A stretch of DNA of 47,424 bases from positions 196,005 through 243,428 of the forward strand of contig NZ_RBAH01000010.1 in assembly GCF_003626695.1 (NCBI RefSeq). The letters are read 5' to 3'. Source of the DNA: Paenibacillus ginsengarvi (GTDB lineage: Bacteria > Bacillota > Bacilli > Paenibacillales > NBRC-103111). A program made the position numbers and the translations under genes. Under the pieces are notes generated by a model. The model was not told the origin of the DNA. It ran no database searches and saw only the letters and a program-made list of their open reading frames with translations. Positions 1 to 8,379 of the stretch are shown here, one piece after another (position 1 is the first letter of the stretch; every line of letters begins with the position of its first letter).

Positions 1-2129
1 ACAACAGCCGGTGTAGCAAAGCTGAATGCTGTGATCGCCTTCGCCGGGTTCGCTGCTACATTCACGGTTACACTGTAACTCTTCGTAGAGTTATCCGCTG
101 CGGTCACCGTGTAGGTCACCGGATTGGTAAAGTCCCTCGCCACTCCGCTTCCTGGCGAGACGCTAGCACCTGTATGCGTAATGGTCGGCGTCAACGAGGT
201 GACATTCGTGCCATACGGTACGTTTACGGTGATCGTACCGCTTCCCTCGTCCACCGTACCCGTAGCAGCCGGTGTAGCGAAGCTGAACGCCGTGATCGCC
301 TTCGCCGGGTTTGCTGCCACATTTACCGTTACGCTGTAACTCTTCGTGGAGTTATCCGCTGCGGTTACCGTATACGTCACCGGATTGGTGAAATCCCGTG
401 CAACTCCACTGTTCGGCGAGATGCTAGCACCTGTATGCGTAATTGTCGGCGTCAACGAGGTGACATTCGTGCCATACGGTACGTTTACGGTGATCGTACC
501 GCTTCCCTCGTTCACCATACCGACAACAGCCGGTGTAGCAAAGCTGAATGCTGTGATCGCCTTCGCCGGGTTCGCTGCCACATTCACGGTTACACTGTAA
601 CTCTTCGTAGAGTTATCCGCTGCGGTCACCGTGTAGGTCACCGGATTGGTGAAGTCCCGCGCCACTCCGCTGTTCGGCGAAATACTTGCTCCTGTATGCG
701 TAATCGTCGGCGTCAGCGACGTGACATTCGTGCCATACGGTACGTTGACAGTAATCGTACCGCTTCCCTCGTCCACCGTACCGACAACAGCCGGTGTAGC
801 AAAGCTGAATGCTGTGATTTCCTTCGTCGGGCTTGCGGCCACGTTCACCGTTACGGTGTAGCTCTTCGTGCTTCCATCCGCCGCACTCACCGTATACATC
901 ACCGGGTTGGTAAAATTCCGCGACACTCCACTGTTCGGCGAGATGCTCGCACCCGTATGCGTAATTGTTGGCGTCAGCGACGTGACGTCCGTTCCATAGG
1001 GAACCGTGACGCTTATCGTACGACTCGCCTCGTTCACTGTTCCCGTCACTGCCGGGCTTACGAAGCTGAATCCCGTGATTTCCTTCATCGGGCTAGCTGC
1101 CACATTCACTGTTACGGTGTAGCTCTTCGTGCTTCCATCCGCCGCACTCACCGTATACATCACCGGGTTGGTGAAATTGCGCGACACGCCGCTGTTCGGC
1201 CAAATGCTCGCTCCCGTGTGCGCAATCGTCGGCGTCAGCGACGTGACGTCCGTTCCATAGGGAACCGTGACGCTTATCGTACGACTCGCCTCGTTCACCG
1301 TTCCCGTCACTGCCGGGTTTGCGAAGCTGAAGCCGGTGATTTCCTTCGTCGGGCTTGCGGCCACGTTCACCGTTACGGTGTAGCTCTTCGTGCTTCCATC
1401 CGCCGCACTCACCGTATACATCACCGGGTTGGTAAAATTCCGCGACACTCCACTGTTCGGCGAGATGCTCGCACCCGTATGCGTAATTGTTGGCGTCAGC
1501 GACGTGACGTCCGTTCCATAGGGAACCGTGACGCTTATCGTACGACTCGCCTCGTTCACTGTTCCCGTTACTGCCGGGCTTACGAAGCTGAATCCCGTGA
1601 TTTCCTTCATCGGGCTAGCTGCCACATTCACTGTTACGGCGTAGCTCTTCGTGCTTCCATCCGCCGCACTCACCGTATACATCACCGGGTTGGTGAAATT
1701 GCGCGACACGCCGCTGTTCGGCGAAATGCTCGCTCCCGTGTGCGCAATCGTCGGCGTCAGCGACGTGACGTCCGTTCCATAGGGAACCGTGACGCTTATC
1801 GTACGACTCGCCTCGTTCACCGTTCCCGTCACTGCCGGGCTAGCGAAGCTGAAGCCGGTGATTTCCTTCGTCGAGCTAGCGGCCACATTCACCGTTACCG
1901 TGTAGCTCTTCGTGCTTCCATCCGCTGCGCTCACCGTGTACATCACCGGGTTGGTAAAATTCCGCGCCACGCCGCTGTTCGGCGAAATACTTGCCCCCGT
2001 ATGCGTAATCGTTGGTGTTAATGCAGTAACGTCTGTTCCGTAAGGCACATTAACCGTGATTGTACCGGCTGCTTCGTTTATTGTTCCAGCAGCAGACGGC
2101 GCCGTGAAGCTGAAGCCGGTAATTTCCTT
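1..2129 (-). repeat. Tandem 261-bp coding repeats (8 complete copies plus part of a ninth)
   Basis: Equivalent points recur every 261 bp exactly: the K codon opening each unit lies at 2129, 1868, 1607, 1346, 1085, 824, 563, 302 and 41 on the minus strand. 261 bp is 87 codons, so frame is kept. Copies near the left edge form one subtype (TAADNSTKSYSV) and those at 825-2129 another (SAADGSTKSYTV). Superimposed is a two-unit, 522-bp period: sequence from about 841 onward reappears from 1363 with only two or three differences, and sequence from 1 reappears from 523. This points to recent duplication of repeat pairs. Confidence 0.9.
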
Positions 2130-3314
2130 CGCCGCACTTACTGCCAAACCGAGCTTTACGGGCTTTAATATTCCGTCTCCCCAGTGCCACAGCTTTCCAT
2201 CTTGATCCAGGGCATACGATTTGCCAAATCCCCCCTCCAAAAATGTGAAGGCTATCAAACGAAGAATACCTCCCTCGAAAGAAGAGACACTATATGTCTT
2301 TGCATAAGACGTACTCGTGGTTGAACCGTCGCCCAGTTGTCCCTTGTCATTTACTCCCCAAACCCACATTTTCCCGTTAACATCTATCCCCAGCGAGTGA
2401 GTATACCCTGCGGAAATTTGAGCAAATTTAATCGGATTGCTGCCGTCCTTAATCGGAATCGGGACTTGATTATATTTGAAATCTGGAGAAAGCCCGTGTC
2501 CAAGTTGCCCTTTGTCATTGGCTCCAAAGCCCCATACGTTACCGTATATATCGAGAACCAAACCAAAAGGCCCCCCTTCACTTGATCCGGAGCCAATAGA
2601 AACAGATTTGTAACCGACGCCTGCTATCGGCGGATATCTTTTAGGATCAAATTCTGTTTCATTGATGTACCATAACTGATCCTCTGAATCAATCGCCATA
2701 ATGATTTGAATATGCCCATAAATGGATTTGAATGTATAAGTAGTTCCATCCTTCTCCACATTCTGTAGGGTTGGTACTTGGGGCGTTGATGTTGTATTAG
2801 CCCCCCATGCCCATAGGAAACCATTGCTGTCCAAAGCGTAAGAAGCATCGCTTTTTACTGCTATATCTATAAAGGTTTTACCTGGGACAGATATTCTTCC
2901 CCATGTAAGAGAACTGCCTGAAGGCCCGTTGCCTAATTGTCCGTGTTCATCGTCTCCAGTCGTCCAGATATTCCCGTTTACGTCCAATGCAACGGAGTGA
3001 TTAGTCCCCGGCTTTACTTTTTTAAATTTAACCAGGGTACTGCCGTTCATCACTTGAACTTGTTTGGGGAGTACGGAAGGTACTGTTGTTCCGTCACCAT
3101 ATTGGCCAAATTGGTTGCTATACTCCCCCCATGCCCAAATCTGACCCTCCTGATCCAACGCAAATGAAGTCGGATCTTCGGAAGTAACAGAAACAAATAC
3201 GGGGTCATCTGGTGCGGCACGAGCGTTCCCCGGAATAAATAACGGACTTGCGATAAGGATAACCGCTAGTAGACCAAGCATTAATTTTTTTACGATTAAA
3301 GTTGATTCTCTCAT
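1..3314 (-). CDS. Exported RCC1-like protein with tandem 87-residue Ig/cadherin-like repeats (3' end outside window)
   Basis: The frame is open from the ATG at 3314 to the window edge, so the C-terminus is missing. The N-terminus has a basic start, a hydrophobic core and an N-A-R-A cleavage site near residue 33, a typical signal peptide. Residues of about 35-390 carry recurring patterns such as ALD-x-(D/N)-G-x-(I/L)-W-(A/T)-W-G and N-D-K-G-Q-L-G, typical of RCC1/alpha-tubulin-suppressor propeller blades. From residue 396 the protein is built of 87-residue repeats beginning KEITGFSF or KAITAFSF and containing VPYGTDVTSLTPTI and TKSYTVTVNV; these resemble DUF5018/cadherin-like sandwich domains of Paenibacillus cell-surface proteins. 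Eight full copies and the start of a ninth are visible. A GGAAGGGAG ribosome binding site precedes the ATG. Function is probably cell-surface binding or adhesion; the missing end could hold SLH or an enzyme domain. The divergent two-component system next door is the likely regulator. Confidence 0.85.
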   Translation of the reverse strand, partial: MRESTLIVKKLMLGLLAVILIASPLFIPGNARAAPDDPVFVSVTSEDPTSFALDQEGQIWAWGEYSNQFGQYGDGTTVPSVLPKQVQVMNGSTLVKFKKVKPGTNHSVALDVNGNIWTTGDDEHGQLGNGPSGSSLTWGRISVPGKTFIDIAVKSDASYALDSNGFLWAWGANTTSTPQVPTLQNVEKDGTTYTFKSIYGHIQIIMAIDSEDQLWYINETEFDPKRYPPIAGVGYKSVSIGSGSSEGGPFGLVLDIYGNVWGFGANDKGQLGHGLSPDFKYNQVPIPIKDGSNPIKFAQISAGYTHSLGIDVNGKMWVWGVNDKGQLGDGSTTSTSYAKTYSVSSFEGGILRLIAFTFLEGGFGKSYALDQDGKLWHWGDGILKPVKLGLAVSAAKEITGFSFTAPSAAGTINEAAGTITVNVPYGTDVTALTPTITHTGASISPNSGVARNFTNPVMYTVSAADGSTKSYTVTVNVAASSTKEITGFSFASPAVTGTVNEASRTISVTVPYGTDVTSLTPTIAHTGASISPNSGVSRNFTNPVMYTVSAADGSTKSYAVTVNVAASPMKEITGFSFVSPAVTGTVNEASRTISVTVPYGTDVTSLTPTITHTGASISPNSGVSRNFTNPVMYTVSAADGSTKSYTVTVNVAASPTKEITGFSFANPAVTGTVNEASRTISVTVPYGTDVTSLTPTIAHTGASIWPNSGVSRNFTNPVMYTVSAADGSTKSYTVTVNVAASPMKEITGFSFVSPAVTGTVNEASRTISVTVPYGTDVTSLTPTITHTGASISPNSGVSRNFTNPVMYTVSAADGSTKSYTVTVNVAASPTKEITAFSFATPAVVGTVDEGSGTITVNVPYGTNVTSLTPTITHTGASISPNSGVARDFTNPVTYTVTAADNSTKSYSVTVNVAANPAKAITAFSFATPAVVGMVNEGSGTITVNVPYGTNVTSLTPTITHTGASISPNSGVARDFTNPVTYTVTAADNSTKSYSVTVNVAANPAKAITAFSFATPAATGTVDEGSGTITVNVPYGTNVTSLTPTITHTGASVSPGSGVARDFTNPVTYTVTAADNSTKSYSVTVNVAANPAKAITAFSFATPAV

Positions 3315-3376
3315 CTTGTTCTCCCTTCCTTCCCTATAGCCCAATGCAAAATCATCCCAGCTTTTTGGCAAAAACC

Positions 3377-3436
3377 AGTATAACAAACGGCTATAAAAGA
3401 ACTGCGAAAGAACTATAAAAGAACTATGAAAGAACC
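3377..3436 (-). promoter_or_regulatory. Four 11-bp-period direct repeats upstream of a -10 box (probable activator-dependent promoter)
   Basis: On the plus strand AAAGAACT starts at 3396, 3407 and 3418, and AAAGAACC at 3429, an exact 11-bp period over four copies. Read on the minus strand, the units (AGTTCTTTTAT and variants) end ten bases before TATACT at 3382-3377, a good -10 for the surface-protein gene. No TTGACA-like -35 lies at the proper distance, so the repeats occupy the -35 zone. Direct repeats at one-turn spacing next to a -10 are the known binding layout of OmpR-type winged-helix activators of the SARP kind. The response regulator encoded next door has that output domain. The link is inference. 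Confidence 0.65.
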
Positions 3437-3449
3437 AATGTCGGCCAGT

Positions 3450-3455
3450 TATAGT
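3450..3455 (+). promoter_or_regulatory. Possible -10 element of the histidine kinase operon
   Basis: TATAGT lies about 70 bases before the proposed kinase start and immediately beyond the 11-bp repeat array. The last repeat lies where a -35 would be, so the array could affect both divergent promoters. No clear -35 hexamer is seen. Confidence 0.35.
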
Positions 3456-3523
3456 GAAAGATTTTTACATATAGGATATGATCAGTAGTAGAGGGGAGAT
3501 TGCTGAAGGAGAATTTCGCAGCT

Positions 3524-5284
3524 ATGAGTGTAACGTTATCCAATGTGGTCATGCTGGTTTCCATTTTTTTAATGGTCGCGTTTTTATACTACGCCTTTCT
3601 GTATAGGCAGGAACGGGGCATCCGATATTTTGCCTGGGTGATGGTTTGCCGTGTGATTTACGCCGGAAGTGTCATTATGGAAATCAACAGCGAAAGTTTA
3701 TCGTCTAAAATGCTGTTTCGAAATATGGAACAAACCAGCTTGTTGTTTGTCGTACCTACGGTCATTTTCTTTGTACTGGCCCTGTTCGGGAAAGACGAAT
3801 ACTTGCGTCCGCTTCGGATGATGCAGATCCTTTCGGTCTTCGCGCTTTGGTCCTTGCTTCTATGGACGAATCCGTATCACCATCTGCTGTTCTGGAATAT
3901 AGAGCTGGACCAAGGACATTTGGAAGTAAGCAAAACGGTCTATTCGATCGCGTTCAATATTATCTGTTATCTGATGATTGCGGTCTGCGTTTTTTATTTG
4001 TTCGTTTATCTGCGGCGCGTTCGTCCCGAGCTTCGCAAGCCCGGCATCTGGTTGGTGCTGTGCGGCTGTATCCCCGCAGCGACGGAAGTGGCCAAGTCCT
4101 TCTATTCCGGCTTCACGCCGTGGCTGCTCCCTATCTCGGTGTATTGCGGATTTCTGGGAATGACCATGCTGTGGGTTGTGATCCGTTACCGGATGTTCTC
4201 GGTCGTGCCGCTTGCCAGAAATATTGTGGTGGAGACGATGGAGGAAGGGATACTCATTGTCAATCACAGAGGAAGCGTTATCGATAGCAATGCTTATGTT
4301 GACCCCTTATTTGCGCGGTCAGAAGCAGGTCCGATTGCCGGGCAGCCAATCGGCAAATTGTTGGCCAAGTGGCCGGGATGGCAACGCGCCTGCGAGCGAA
4401 TGGAAGCGTGCGATATGGAGATCGATGCACGAGTGAACGGGGAAACCCGAGTTTATTCGGTTAAAGTGTATCCGCTGGCTTCCCGGGAAAGGGTTGGACA
4501 AGGAACCGTATCCGTATTGTTCGACATTACAGAAAAGCAAAAGCAGATGGAGCAGATCGTGAAGCTCAATCAGCTAAAAGACCATTTGTTTGCGATCGTT
4601 TCCCATGATATCCGGAATCCGTTAGCCGTCCAGGCTAGCTTGATTGAAGTGCTCGAAGCGGATAAAACGATGTTTAAAAGCAATCATCAGGAAGTGATCG
4701 ATGCCTTAAGCGGGCAAATTCAAAATACGTTCGGGATGATCGAAAATTTGCTGGAATGGTTTCGCAGCCAAAAGGAAGGCATGCTGCTGCAGCCCCAGCG
4801 GTTAAGACTGGTAGATGTGGTTGAGGAAGTTTGCTACACACTGCGGATTAAAAGCGAAGCGAAGCAAATCGCTATACATATAGAAATCGACAGCGGCATT
4901 GCAGTATACGCGGATAGAGAAGCGGTCAATTTGATCGTTCGGAATCTGATGACGAATGCGGTCAAATTTTCCGAGCGAGGCGGGACCGTTCTGGTTAGCG
5001 CTGAAACGAAGGCCGGGCAGGTGATCGTATCGGTTTGCGACCATGGTGTGGGTATGGGAGAAGATCGGGTGCGGGAATTGTTCGATCCGCTGAGACTCGT
5101 ATCCACAACAGGGACTGCCGGAGAGAGAGGCACCGGACTGGGACTGCAAGTCTGCCAACAATTCGTACGGATGAGCGGCGGACAGATTTGGGTGGAGAGT
5201 GTGCCGCGCCAGAAAACTGTTTTTTACTTTACGCTTGGCACTGCAAGCTCGGAAAGGGACAACGATGAAAGTATTGCTAATTGA
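3524..5284 (+). CDS. Sensor histidine kinase with 7TM N-terminus and PAS domain
   Basis: Residues 1-225 hold about seven hydrophobic segments in the style of the HisKA_7TM sensor region. A PAS-like segment follows (about 235-340, with G-I-L-I-V-N-x-x-G). A dimerisation/phosphoacceptor domain has H361 in AIVSHDIRNPL, and a HATPase domain has an N box (NLIVRNLMTNAVKFS), a G1 box DHGVGMG and a G2 box GTGLGL. All catalytic motifs look intact. It should autophosphorylate on H361 and pass phosphate to the response regulator, whose gene overlaps its end by 20 bases. Start: an in-frame TTG at 3500 is almost on top of GAGGGGAG (3491-3498), too close to use. ATG at 3524 has AAGGAG at 3506-3511, 12 bases upstream, and is preferred. 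The stimulus is unknown; membrane-embedded sensing is likely. Confidence 0.9.
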   Translation: MSVTLSNVVMLVSIFLMVAFLYYAFLYRQERGIRYFAWVMVCRVIYAGSVIMEINSESLSSKMLFRNMEQTSLLFVVPTVIFFVLALFGKDEYLRPLRMMQILSVFALWSLLLWTNPYHHLLFWNIELDQGHLEVSKTVYSIAFNIICYLMIAVCVFYLFVYLRRVRPELRKPGIWLVLCGCIPAATEVAKSFYSGFTPWLLPISVYCGFLGMTMLWVVIRYRMFSVVPLARNIVVETMEEGILIVNHRGSVIDSNAYVDPLFARSEAGPIAGQPIGKLLAKWPGWQRACERMEACDMEIDARVNGETRVYSVKVYPLASRERVGQGTVSVLFDITEKQKQMEQIVKLNQLKDHLFAIVSHDIRNPLAVQASLIEVLEADKTMFKSNHQEVIDALSGQIQNTFGMIENLLEWFRSQKEGMLLQPQRLRLVDVVEEVCYTLRIKSEAKQIAIHIEIDSGIAVYADREAVNLIVRNLMTNAVKFSERGGTVLVSAETKAGQVIVSVCDHGVGMGEDRVRELFDPLRLVSTTGTAGERGTGLGLQVCQQFVRMSGGQIWVESVPRQKTVFYFTLGTASSERDNDESIAN

Positions 5285-6404
5285 TGACGAACGGGCGATG
5301 TTGACGGCACTCAGCCAGCTGCTGTCGCGAATAGAGGGCGTGGTCGTCGTTGGGATGGTACGCAGCAGTGCAGAGGCGGTTGCGTTTGTCGCACAGCATG
5401 ACGTGGATCTTGCCTTTATCGATATCAAGATCGCGGAAGACAGCGGGTTGACATTAGCCCTTGAACTGCGGAAGAATCATGCCGATTTGGATATTGTGTT
5501 CGTGACTTCCCATAAGGAGTTTGCGCTTGATGCTTTTGGTGCTTATCCATTGGACTATATTGTAAAGCCTATTTCTATGAAGCGTTTGGAAGAAACCGTT
5601 GCAAGAGCGGTGAGAGGGCGAGCGGAAAAGCTCAGTTCCAGTATCGTGGACAGTCCAAAACGATTGTCGGTTGCAAGCTTGGGAGGATTGCAAATTAGCA
5701 GCGAGCAAGGAGACTCCTTGAAATGGATGTCCCGCAAAAGTCAGGAGTTGTTCGCATATTTATTGCTCTGTCGCGGGAATCGTGCGGCCAAGACCCGTAT
5801 TCTGGAAGATATCTTCCATGACAGAGAAGGGAAAAATTCCGAGCTGTATCTCAATACTGCGCTATACCAGCTGCGTAAGACGTTGTCTACACACGGAATG
5901 AAGGCGATACTTGTCTCCGATCGTGAACAATATCAGATGAGCCTGGAGCAAATCCAGGTCGATTTTATACAATTCGAAGAGCGATTGTCCGGTTTCCCCA
6001 CCATTGATGAAAGCAATGAAGAGGCCGCGCTTGCCGCCGAGAGCATGTATACAGGCGATTTGTTCGAAGACAAACCTTACGGGTGGTCGCTTGCCGAGCG
6101 CGAGCGGCTCAGCGATTTGTACGAGTCGTTTGCCAAACGTCTGGTAAAGTGGCTGTTCGAAAATAATCGGATTCATCAGGCCGTTCAAATTGCCAAAAAG
6201 CTGGTGCGGCGCAATGAATTGGATGAAGAAGCGAATAGGCTGCTTATGCACGGGTTTGCCGCTTTGAAAGACTGGCGGGCCCTCCACTTGCAATATAAGC
6301 AATATGAAGCACTGTTGAAGCAAGAACTCCATATTCAACCTTCGGCAGAGCTAGCCGAGTGGTACGGTCAGTACACCTTTACAGAGCCATCACCGAAGAC
6401 TTAA
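5265..6404 (+). CDS. Response regulator with winged-helix and BTAD output (SARP-like)
   Basis: The 379-residue protein starts at an ATG overlapping the kinase gene, with GGAAAGGGAC as ribosome binding site; an upstream in-frame ATG lies inside the kinase and is rejected. The receiver domain (1-115) has acidic residues D7 and D8, phosphoacceptor D53 in AFIDIKIAEDSG, T81 and K101 in DYIVKPIS. Residues of about 133-230 read as an OmpR/SARP-type winged helix (SRKSQELFAYLLLCRG... YQLRKTL), and 231-379 as a bacterial transcriptional activator domain of helical repeats. Such REC-wHTH-BTAD regulators bind direct repeats about one helical turn apart. An 11-bp repeat array of that kind lies 1.8 kb upstream, in front of the divergent surface-protein gene, its probable target. 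Confidence 0.9.
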   Translation: MKVLLIDDERAMLTALSQLLSRIEGVVVVGMVRSSAEAVAFVAQHDVDLAFIDIKIAEDSGLTLALELRKNHADLDIVFVTSHKEFALDAFGAYPLDYIVKPISMKRLEETVARAVRGRAEKLSSSIVDSPKRLSVASLGGLQISSEQGDSLKWMSRKSQELFAYLLLCRGNRAAKTRILEDIFHDREGKNSELYLNTALYQLRKTLSTHGMKAILVSDREQYQMSLEQIQVDFIQFEERLSGFPTIDESNEEAALAAESMYTGDLFEDKPYGWSLAERERLSDLYESFAKRLVKWLFENNRIHQAVQIAKKLVRRNELDEEANRLLMHGFAALKDWRALHLQYKQYEALLKQELHIQPSAELAEWYGQYTFTEPSPKT

Positions 6405-6417
6405 TCGCAATATAAAC

Positions 6418-6451
6418 GTAGAACCCTAGCCGACAAAGTCTAGGGTTCTAC
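6418..6451. terminator. Hairpin between convergent genes
   Basis: A perfect 12-bp stem (GTAGAACCCTAG with CTAGGGTTCTAC) and a 10-base loop lie between the response regulator end and the metallo-hydrolase end. On the minus strand it is followed by GTTTATATT, a modest U tract; the plus side is weaker. It probably serves both transcripts. Confidence 0.65.
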
Positions 6452-6485
6452 AAGTAAAACGTGACTTAACGTTCCAGAAGAGAAT

Positions 6486-7181
6486 TCATGATGGTAACTT
6501 TTTTTGTTTACTGACTGGTTCGGCATGTCCTACTACGCAAGTATCAAAATCAAATCCTTCGATCGCCGTAAGTAAAGAACGCAATTGATCTTTATCCAAG
6601 TAGCAATTATTATAATAATCCACCCCAACCGCATCGCTAATAAATAATACCCTTTCTTGAGGTACGAATATGCAAACCGAATCGTCACTATGCGGCGAGG
6701 CTACGTGATGCAATTCGGCAACAAGGCCTCCTAAATCGATTTCCATAGAGCCGCTGAAGGAGATATCGGATGTCACTACTCGTATTTCCGATAGCAAAGG
6801 ATACTCTTGACGAATACAAGTATCTGCAAATTCAATCTCAACCTCTTCTGCCAGTCTCTTTTTCATTTCAGAATCTGTCCATTCCCACTTAGCGATTTCC
6901 GCTAACTTGTCATTCGTTTTTTTGTGGGTTACGGTTACTCCTTCCACTGCATGCATCCCAAAAGTATGATCCCAGTGCCAATGCGTAATCGCAATGACGT
7001 CCGGCTTTCGGAATCCTTCCTTGCGCACAGCTTCGTTAAACATTTCAACATGATTTTTAGAATTGCCCGAATCCACCATTATAGAACGCTTTTGCCCCTG
7101 TATATACCCAAGAACTGGCCGATCGGACTCTTTACTGAACATCGTATAAAAAACACGGTCTGTTAGCCGCCTCAACTCCAT
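6486..7181 (-). CDS. Metallo-beta-lactamase-fold hydrolase
   Basis: The 231-residue protein has the metal-binding H-W-H-W-D-H motif (ITHWHWDHTFG), a later histidine in HHVASPHSDDS, an aspartate in FISDAVGVDYY and a terminal GHAEP, the ordered ligands of a dinuclear MBL-fold hydrolase. There is no signal peptide, so it acts in the cytoplasm. The substrate cannot be told; the family includes thioesterases, lactonases and phosphodiesterases, and the small core without extra domains gives no hint. Start: ATG at 7181 with AGGAGG at 7196-7191, 9 bases upstream; an upstream in-frame ATG at 7223 has no such site. It is single and convergent with the two-component genes. Confidence 0.85.
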   Translation of the reverse strand: MELRRLTDRVFYTMFSKESDRPVLGYIQGQKRSIMVDSGNSKNHVEMFNEAVRKEGFRKPDVIAITHWHWDHTFGMHAVEGVTVTHKKTNDKLAEIAKWEWTDSEMKKRLAEEVEIEFADTCIRQEYPLLSEIRVVTSDISFSGSMEIDLGGLVAELHHVASPHSDDSVCIFVPQERVLFISDAVGVDYYNNCYLDKDQLRSLLTAIEGFDFDTCVVGHAEPVSKQKKLPS

Positions 7182-7300
7182 GAAATAAATCCTCCTGCTA
7201 TATTCATATCTTAGCCTAAGCATACTTTATCGGAAGTTTACATAAGCAGTTGACCATTATTCTATTTGTTTTTTATTAGAAGAATGGCTGTTTCGCCCTG

Positions 7301-7870
7301 TCATAACGTGCTGCGCCGCAGTTCATAAAAATACTGCACAGCCGGATGCTTTACCTTCATCTTCTCGGATATGGTTAGAATCCGCTTTTTTCCGATTCGT
7401 CTGTCCACCAATGCCAAAATATTCAATAAGATATCATCGCTCTCCAAGCTTTCCTCTATAGAAATAGTTAAAAACTTAGCAGCCACAACGGTAAAATTGG
7501 ATTTACTTAATGCTGACTGTGCCGCCAAAAGCTCCTTTGCGTGCACCGTTATTTTTCTATTTCTCACAATTACTTTTAGACGATCCTCGGGAACGTTCCC
7601 CTTGGTCTCTTTTCTGACTGCTTCAATCTCTTCATGGCTGATAGGGATTTGAATATCCGGATCATTCTTAATTTCCAGCTCCGTCTGATACCATCTGATG
7701 AAGTTAGCTGTATCACTCATCTGGAGTACGTTCTTTTTATCTACTGTAATATAACAAATCCCCGCTTTATCAGGTACATAACGGTAGCTGGTTGCACTGT
7801 ATTCGACCCTTCCCTCTAACGCAGGACAAAGAAAGCTATGCAGATTTTGTTTCAATTTGCTCCAGGACAT
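7301..7870 (-). CDS. Uncharacterised protein (SF0329-like)
   Basis: A 189-residue protein starting at ATG with GGAGGAGC just upstream. It opens MSWSKLKQNLHSFLCPALEGR, the pattern I associate with the SF0329 family; that assignment is from memory and tentative. No catalytic motif, signal peptide or membrane segment is visible. The C-terminal half is helical (EELLAAQSALSKSN..., ESLESDDILLNILALVDRRIGKKR). It sits alone at the edge of the accessory AT-rich region, so an immunity-like or mobile-cargo role is possible but not shown. Confidence 0.65.
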   Translation of the reverse strand: MSWSKLKQNLHSFLCPALEGRVEYSATSYRYVPDKAGICYITVDKKNVLQMSDTANFIRWYQTELEIKNDPDIQIPISHEEIEAVRKETKGNVPEDRLKVIVRNRKITVHAKELLAAQSALSKSNFTVVAAKFLTISIEESLESDDILLNILALVDRRIGKKRILTISEKMKVKHPAVQYFYELRRSTL

Positions 7871-7995
7871 GTGCTCCTCCTTGTTATTGTGTTTTTGATC
7901 TTTTTAAATTTTATCCATTCAGTCCGTATATAAGGAATTATGATTCCTACCCAAATGACGAACTAAATGCTCCTTATCCGGCTCATCTAATAACG

Positions 7996-8024
7996 ATGGG
8001 GACGCGAATCGCTCGCATCCCCAT
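7996..8024. terminator. Strong 12-bp hairpin
   Basis: ATGGGGACGCGA pairs with TCGCATCCCCAT around a 5-base loop. It lies downstream of the toxin-antitoxin remnant on the minus strand, but neither side has a real U run (TTTCG on plus, CGTTATT on minus). Terminator function is plausible, not certain. Confidence 0.45.
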
Positions 8025-8048
8025 TTCGTCCTCAACTCCCCTAACCAC

Positions 8049-8292
8049 TCACTTAAAACCCTTATAAATCAACAAACGCTCTCTATAGGACTTGAGTATC
8101 GGGTCCCTTGCAATATCCTTGCTTTGATAGCGGCTTCTCGGCTACAGAGCAAGTATCTTGTCATCCTTATCATTGCCATGAATGAACAAAGAGCAGCCTC
8201 TGGGGTCAATGGATACTTTCCCGGGCTGCACTTTTATCGTCTCATTATGCCGTCCAGATGATAGGAGACGAAAGCTTAATTTGAATCTATAT
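8049..8292 (-). pseudogene. Remnant reading frame with an internal stop
   Basis: Downstream of the truncated PIN gene, one minus-strand frame reads protein-like sequence (HNETIKVQPGKVSIDPRG... then SRYQSKDIARDPILKSYRE) interrupted by a single TAG at 8144-8142 and ending at TGA 8051-8049. I do not recognise the family. It does not look like the C-terminal half of a PIN domain, so it may be the tail of another gene joined to the toxin start by a deletion. The rest of 7871-8292 holds only the hairpin at 7996-8024 and a 15-base direct repeat copy at 8058. Confidence 0.35.
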
Positions 8293-8379
8293 TTAATCGT
8301 GGGATATCCAATTAACGTTACTCTCATTAGTAAGAATCGCAATCGCAATATTCGTGTCCAGGAGATACCCTTTACTCAT
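8293..8379 (-). pseudogene. Truncated PIN-domain (VapC-like) toxin
   Basis: A 28-codon frame begins at ATG 8379, overlapping the antitoxin stop codon as ATGA, the usual translational coupling of toxin-antitoxin pairs. It reads MSKGYLLDTNIAIAILTN and so on. LLDTN with its invariant first aspartate is the opening strand and active-site acid of PIN ribonucleases. The frame ends at TAA 8295-8293 after WISHD, about 100 residues too early for VapC (usually 125-140), so the toxin should be dead. Confidence 0.6.

Noticed and set aside
174..2021. 615-codon open frame on the plus strand, rich in Arg/Cys/His
   Set aside because: It is the antisense of the 261-bp coding repeats; it stays open only because the repeat length is a multiple of three. 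No ribosome binding site and an unnatural composition.
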